This document shows positions 62,300 through 64,000 of a stretch of DNA of 64,000 bases, piece after piece (positions within the stretch are counted from its first letter, which is position 1; each line of letters begins with the position of its first letter). The position numbers and the translations under genes were made by a program. This DNA comes from Rubrivivax albus (GTDB lineage Bacteria > Pseudomonadota > Gammaproteobacteria > Burkholderiales > Burkholderiaceae_C). The notes below the pieces were generated by a model. The model worked only from the letters and a program-made list of their open reading frames with translations. It ran no database searches and was not told the origin of the DNA. The stretch covers positions 62,001 through 126,000 of the forward strand of contig NZ_SACT01000008.1 in assembly GCF_004016515.1 (NCBI RefSeq). The letters are read 5' to 3'.

Positions 62300-63390
62300 G
62301 TGCGCTCCTCCGGCTTGCGACCGCGCAGCTTCGCGACCAGGCCCACCAGGCCCTGCGGCAGGAACAGGGTCACCGCGATGAACAGCGCGCCCAGGAAGTA
62401 CAGCCAGTACTCCGGGAAGGTCTGCGTGAACCAGCTCTTGGCGCCGTTGACGAAGAAGGCGCCGACGATGGGGCCGATCAGCGTGCCACGCCCGCCCACC
62501 GCCGCCCAGATCGCGATCTCGATGCTCGCCGCCGGCGTCATCTCGCTGGGGTTGATGATGCCCACCTGCGGCACGTACAGCGCGCCGGCGATGGCGCACA
62601 TCACGGCACTGAGCGTCCAGATGCTGAGCTTGTAGGCCACGGGGTCGTAGCCGGTGAACATGACGCGGCTCTCGGCGTCGCGGATGGCCTGCAGCACGCG
62701 GCCGTAGCGGCTGGTGACGATGGCGCGCGCCATGACGAAGAAGCCGATCAGCACCACCGCCGTGAGCACGGCCAGGAACACGCGCATCTCGCCGGTGGCG
62801 ATGGGCACGCCGAGGATGCGCTTGAAGTCGGTGAAGCCGTTGTTGCCGCCGAAGCCGGTCTCGTTGCGGAAGAACAGCAGCATCGCCGCGTAGGTCAGCG
62901 CCTGCGTGATGATGGAGAAGTACACGCCCTTGATGCGCGAGCGGAACGCGAACCAGCCGAACACGAAGGCCAGCAGGCCCGGCACCGCCACCACCAGGAT
63001 CATCTGCAGGATGAAGCTGTCGCTCCAGGCCCAGTGCCAGGGCAGTTCCTTCCAGTTCAGGAACACCATGAAGTCGGGCAGCTCGCTCTTGTACTGGCCG
63101 TCGGTGCCGATCTGGCGCATCAGGTACATGCCCATGCCATAGCCGCCGAGCGCGAAGAACAGCCCGTGGCCCAGGCTCAGGATGCCGGTGTAGCCCCAGA
63201 TCAGGTCCATGGCCAGCGCGGCGATGGCGTAGCACAGGATCTTGCCGATGAGGCTGACCATGGCGTCGGACAGGTGCAGCGCGCTGTCCGGCGGCACCAT
63301 CAGGTTCAGCACCGGCATGCCGACCACGACCGCCAGCAGTGCGGCGAGCACGGCGGTCCAGCCTTGGGGGGAAAGCAGGCGGGTGTTCAT
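62296..63390 (-). CDS. urtC: urea ABC transporter permease UrtC
   Basis: A 364-aa inner-membrane permease of the LivM type with about nine helices: ALAMDLIWGYTGILSLGHGLFFALGGYGMGMYLM, a long loop, IKGVYFSIITQALTYAAMLLFFRNETGFGGNNGFTDF and QAIRDAESRVMFTGYDPVAYKL (EAA-like coupling loop). The FRNETGFGGNNGFTDFK motif is typical of UrtC. ATG 63390 starts it. It is separated from urtB by an unusual 226-nt repeat-rich spacer. Confidence 0.93.
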
Positions 63391-63466
63391 CGGGGTCGGG
63401 GGGCTGCTTTCGACCCAAAGCGGCCGGTGAAGTGCGGTCGGCCGGAAGGCCGACTCGTCAATCTGG

Positions 63467-63560
63467 CTGGAGTCCCCCTCCCGGAGGGGGGCTGGCGGGG
63501 AGCCGTCGAACGCGCTGGAGCCCCTTCTCGGAGGGGGCTCGGGGGAGCCCACGGAAGTCG
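63467..63560. repeat. two imperfect 46-48-nt tandem repeats in the urtB-urtC spacer
   Basis: Two head-to-tail units, each starting CTGGAG and containing a CCCC-TC-GGAGGGGG-type inverted repeat followed by GCT-x-GGGGAGCC: unit 1 from 63467, unit 2 from 63515. Each unit can form its own hairpin. Such G/C-rich, mirror-like units resemble small dispersed intergenic repeats of Burkholderiales. They lie inside an operon that is otherwise overlapping. Confidence 0.6.
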
Positions 63561-63568
63561 GGTCGCCA

Positions 63569-63599
63569 GACCCAAAGCAGCCGAAGGCTGCTTTGGGTC
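63569..63599. repeat. perfect 14-bp hairpin in the urtB-urtC spacer
   Basis: GACCCAAAGCAGCC, loop GAA, GGCTGCTTTGGGTC: a perfect stem of 14 bp. There is no T-run on the minus strand, so it is not a canonical terminator. A direct near-copy of one arm, GACCCAAAGCGGCC, occurs at 63412-63425, close to the urtC start codon. Confidence 0.7.
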
Positions 63600-63616
63600 G
63601 AATGCCACCGTTGCCT

Positions 63617-64000
63617 TCATGCCTCGGCACTCCGCCCCTTGACCGCAAAGATCCCCTGCGGCCGCTTCTGGATGAAGCCGATGATGAACACCAGCACCAT
63701 GATCTTGGCCAGCACGGCCCCCTGCCAGCCTTCGAGCAGCTTGTTCAGCAGGCCCAGGCCCAGGCCGGCGTAGACGGTGCCGGCCAGCTGGCCCACGCCA
63801 CCCAGCACCACCACCATGAAGCTGTCGACGATGTAGCCCTGGCCCAGGTCCGGCCCCACGTTGCCCACCTGGCTGAGCGCACAGCCGGCCAGCCCGGCGA
63901 TGCCGGCGCCCAGCGCGAAGGCGTAGGTGTCCACGCGCGCCGTGTGCACGCCCACGCAGGCGGCCATGCGGCGGTTCTGCGTCACGCCGCGCACGAACAG
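63617..64000 (-). CDS. urtB: urea ABC transporter permease UrtB, 3' part (runs off the window)
   Basis: The C-terminal 127 codons of a LivH-type permease; the frame stays open to the end of the window, so the gene start is outside. It shows VTQNRRMAACVGVHTARVDTYAFALGAGIAGLAGCALSQVGNVGPDLGQGYIVDSFMVVVLGGVGQL, with the coupling helix and the GNVGPDLGQGYIVDSF string that marks UrtB, and ends FAVKGRSAEA. With urtC, urtD and urtE it forms the urea importer operon; urtA should precede it upstream. Confidence 0.92.
   Translation of the reverse strand: MFVRGVTQNRRMAACVGVHTARVDTYAFALGAGIAGLAGCALSQVGNVGPDLGQGYIVDSFMVVVLGGVGQLAGTVYAGLGLGLLNKLLEGWQGAVLAKIMVLVFIIGFIQKRPQGIFAVKGRSAEA

Overview
The window is very GC-rich (about 70% by eye), with strong G/C preference at third codon positions and dense, often overlapping genes. 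The gene content fits a betaproteobacterium of the order Burkholderiales, most likely the Rubrivivax/Leptothrix/Ideonella group. Pointers are the two-synthetase cyanophycin locus with its ABC transporter and DUF1854 partner, the urea ABC transporter, PPi-type phosphofructokinase, a TakP-like TRAP transporter and a fused indolepyruvate ferredoxin oxidoreductase. I see no rRNA, tRNA, CRISPR array, intact insertion sequence or phage. Assignments come from motif and family recognition by reading; no database search was run.

Layout. 0-4.6 kb: xdhC, an exported protein, a VOC protein, a cold-shock protein with small neighbours, and PPi-dependent phosphofructokinase. 4.6-9.3 kb: an operon of TRAP receptor, small and large permease, then an amidase, leading into a 53-aa membrane protein and the phosphofructokinase; an intrinsic terminator sits between receptor and permease genes. 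9.3-16.7 kb: a Crp/Fnr regulator, then a uronate/aldarate catabolic divergon. On the plus strand lie uronate dehydrogenase, a lactonase and galactarate dehydratase. On the minus strand lie a FadR-type GntR regulator, a GarL-type aldolase and glycerate kinase. Matching operator-like dyads precede both arms. 16.7-24.3 kb: glgC, an exported metallo-beta-lactamase-fold hydrolase, an acyl-CoA ligase, a tautomerase, and a PhcB-like methyltransferase divergent from a LuxR-type regulator. 24.4-34 kb: SRPBCC and OmpA proteins, an Lrp regulator divergent from the 1194-aa indolepyruvate oxidoreductase, and an NMT1/THI5-type ABC transporter operon ending in a nucleoside deaminase.

34-37.2 kb is the only stretch of clearly lower GC. 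It holds one unrecognised membrane protein between gene-poor flanks, one of which carries a decayed IS66-type orfA fragment, so it looks acquired. 37.2-40.7 kb: a quinone-oxidoreductase-like MDR protein, an outer-membrane-like protein, a urease accessory gene ureD without other urease genes, and a class II aldolase. 40.7-48.2 kb: cphA and a second synthetase whose Mur-ligase P-loop is degenerate, divergent from the ABC transporter and DUF1854 protein. 48.2-51.3 kb: a VOC protein, a 161-nt near-perfect palindrome, two rSAM/selenodomain-associated transferases and a phosphotransferase.

51.3-57.8 kb: a nucleoside-hydrolase-like protein and an arabinonate-type dehydratase on the minus strand, facing a ketoglutarate-semialdehyde-type dehydrogenase, an RraA-like aldolase and an M20 amidohydrolase on the plus strand. 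This set suggests oxidative pentose-acid catabolism. 57.9-60.7 kb: a coupled alpha/beta-hydrolase and hydratase, a frameshifted remnant gene, and a UbiA/MenA-type prenyltransferase. 60.7-64 kb: urtE, urtD, urtC and the 3' part of urtB, with a repeat-rich 226-nt spacer between urtB and urtC. Several genes (xdhC, nucleoside deaminase, M20 hydrolase, nucleoside-hydrolase-like protein, ureD, urt) suggest use of purine, urea and amide nitrogen, and cyanophycin would be a nitrogen store, but they are scattered and a joint function is inference.
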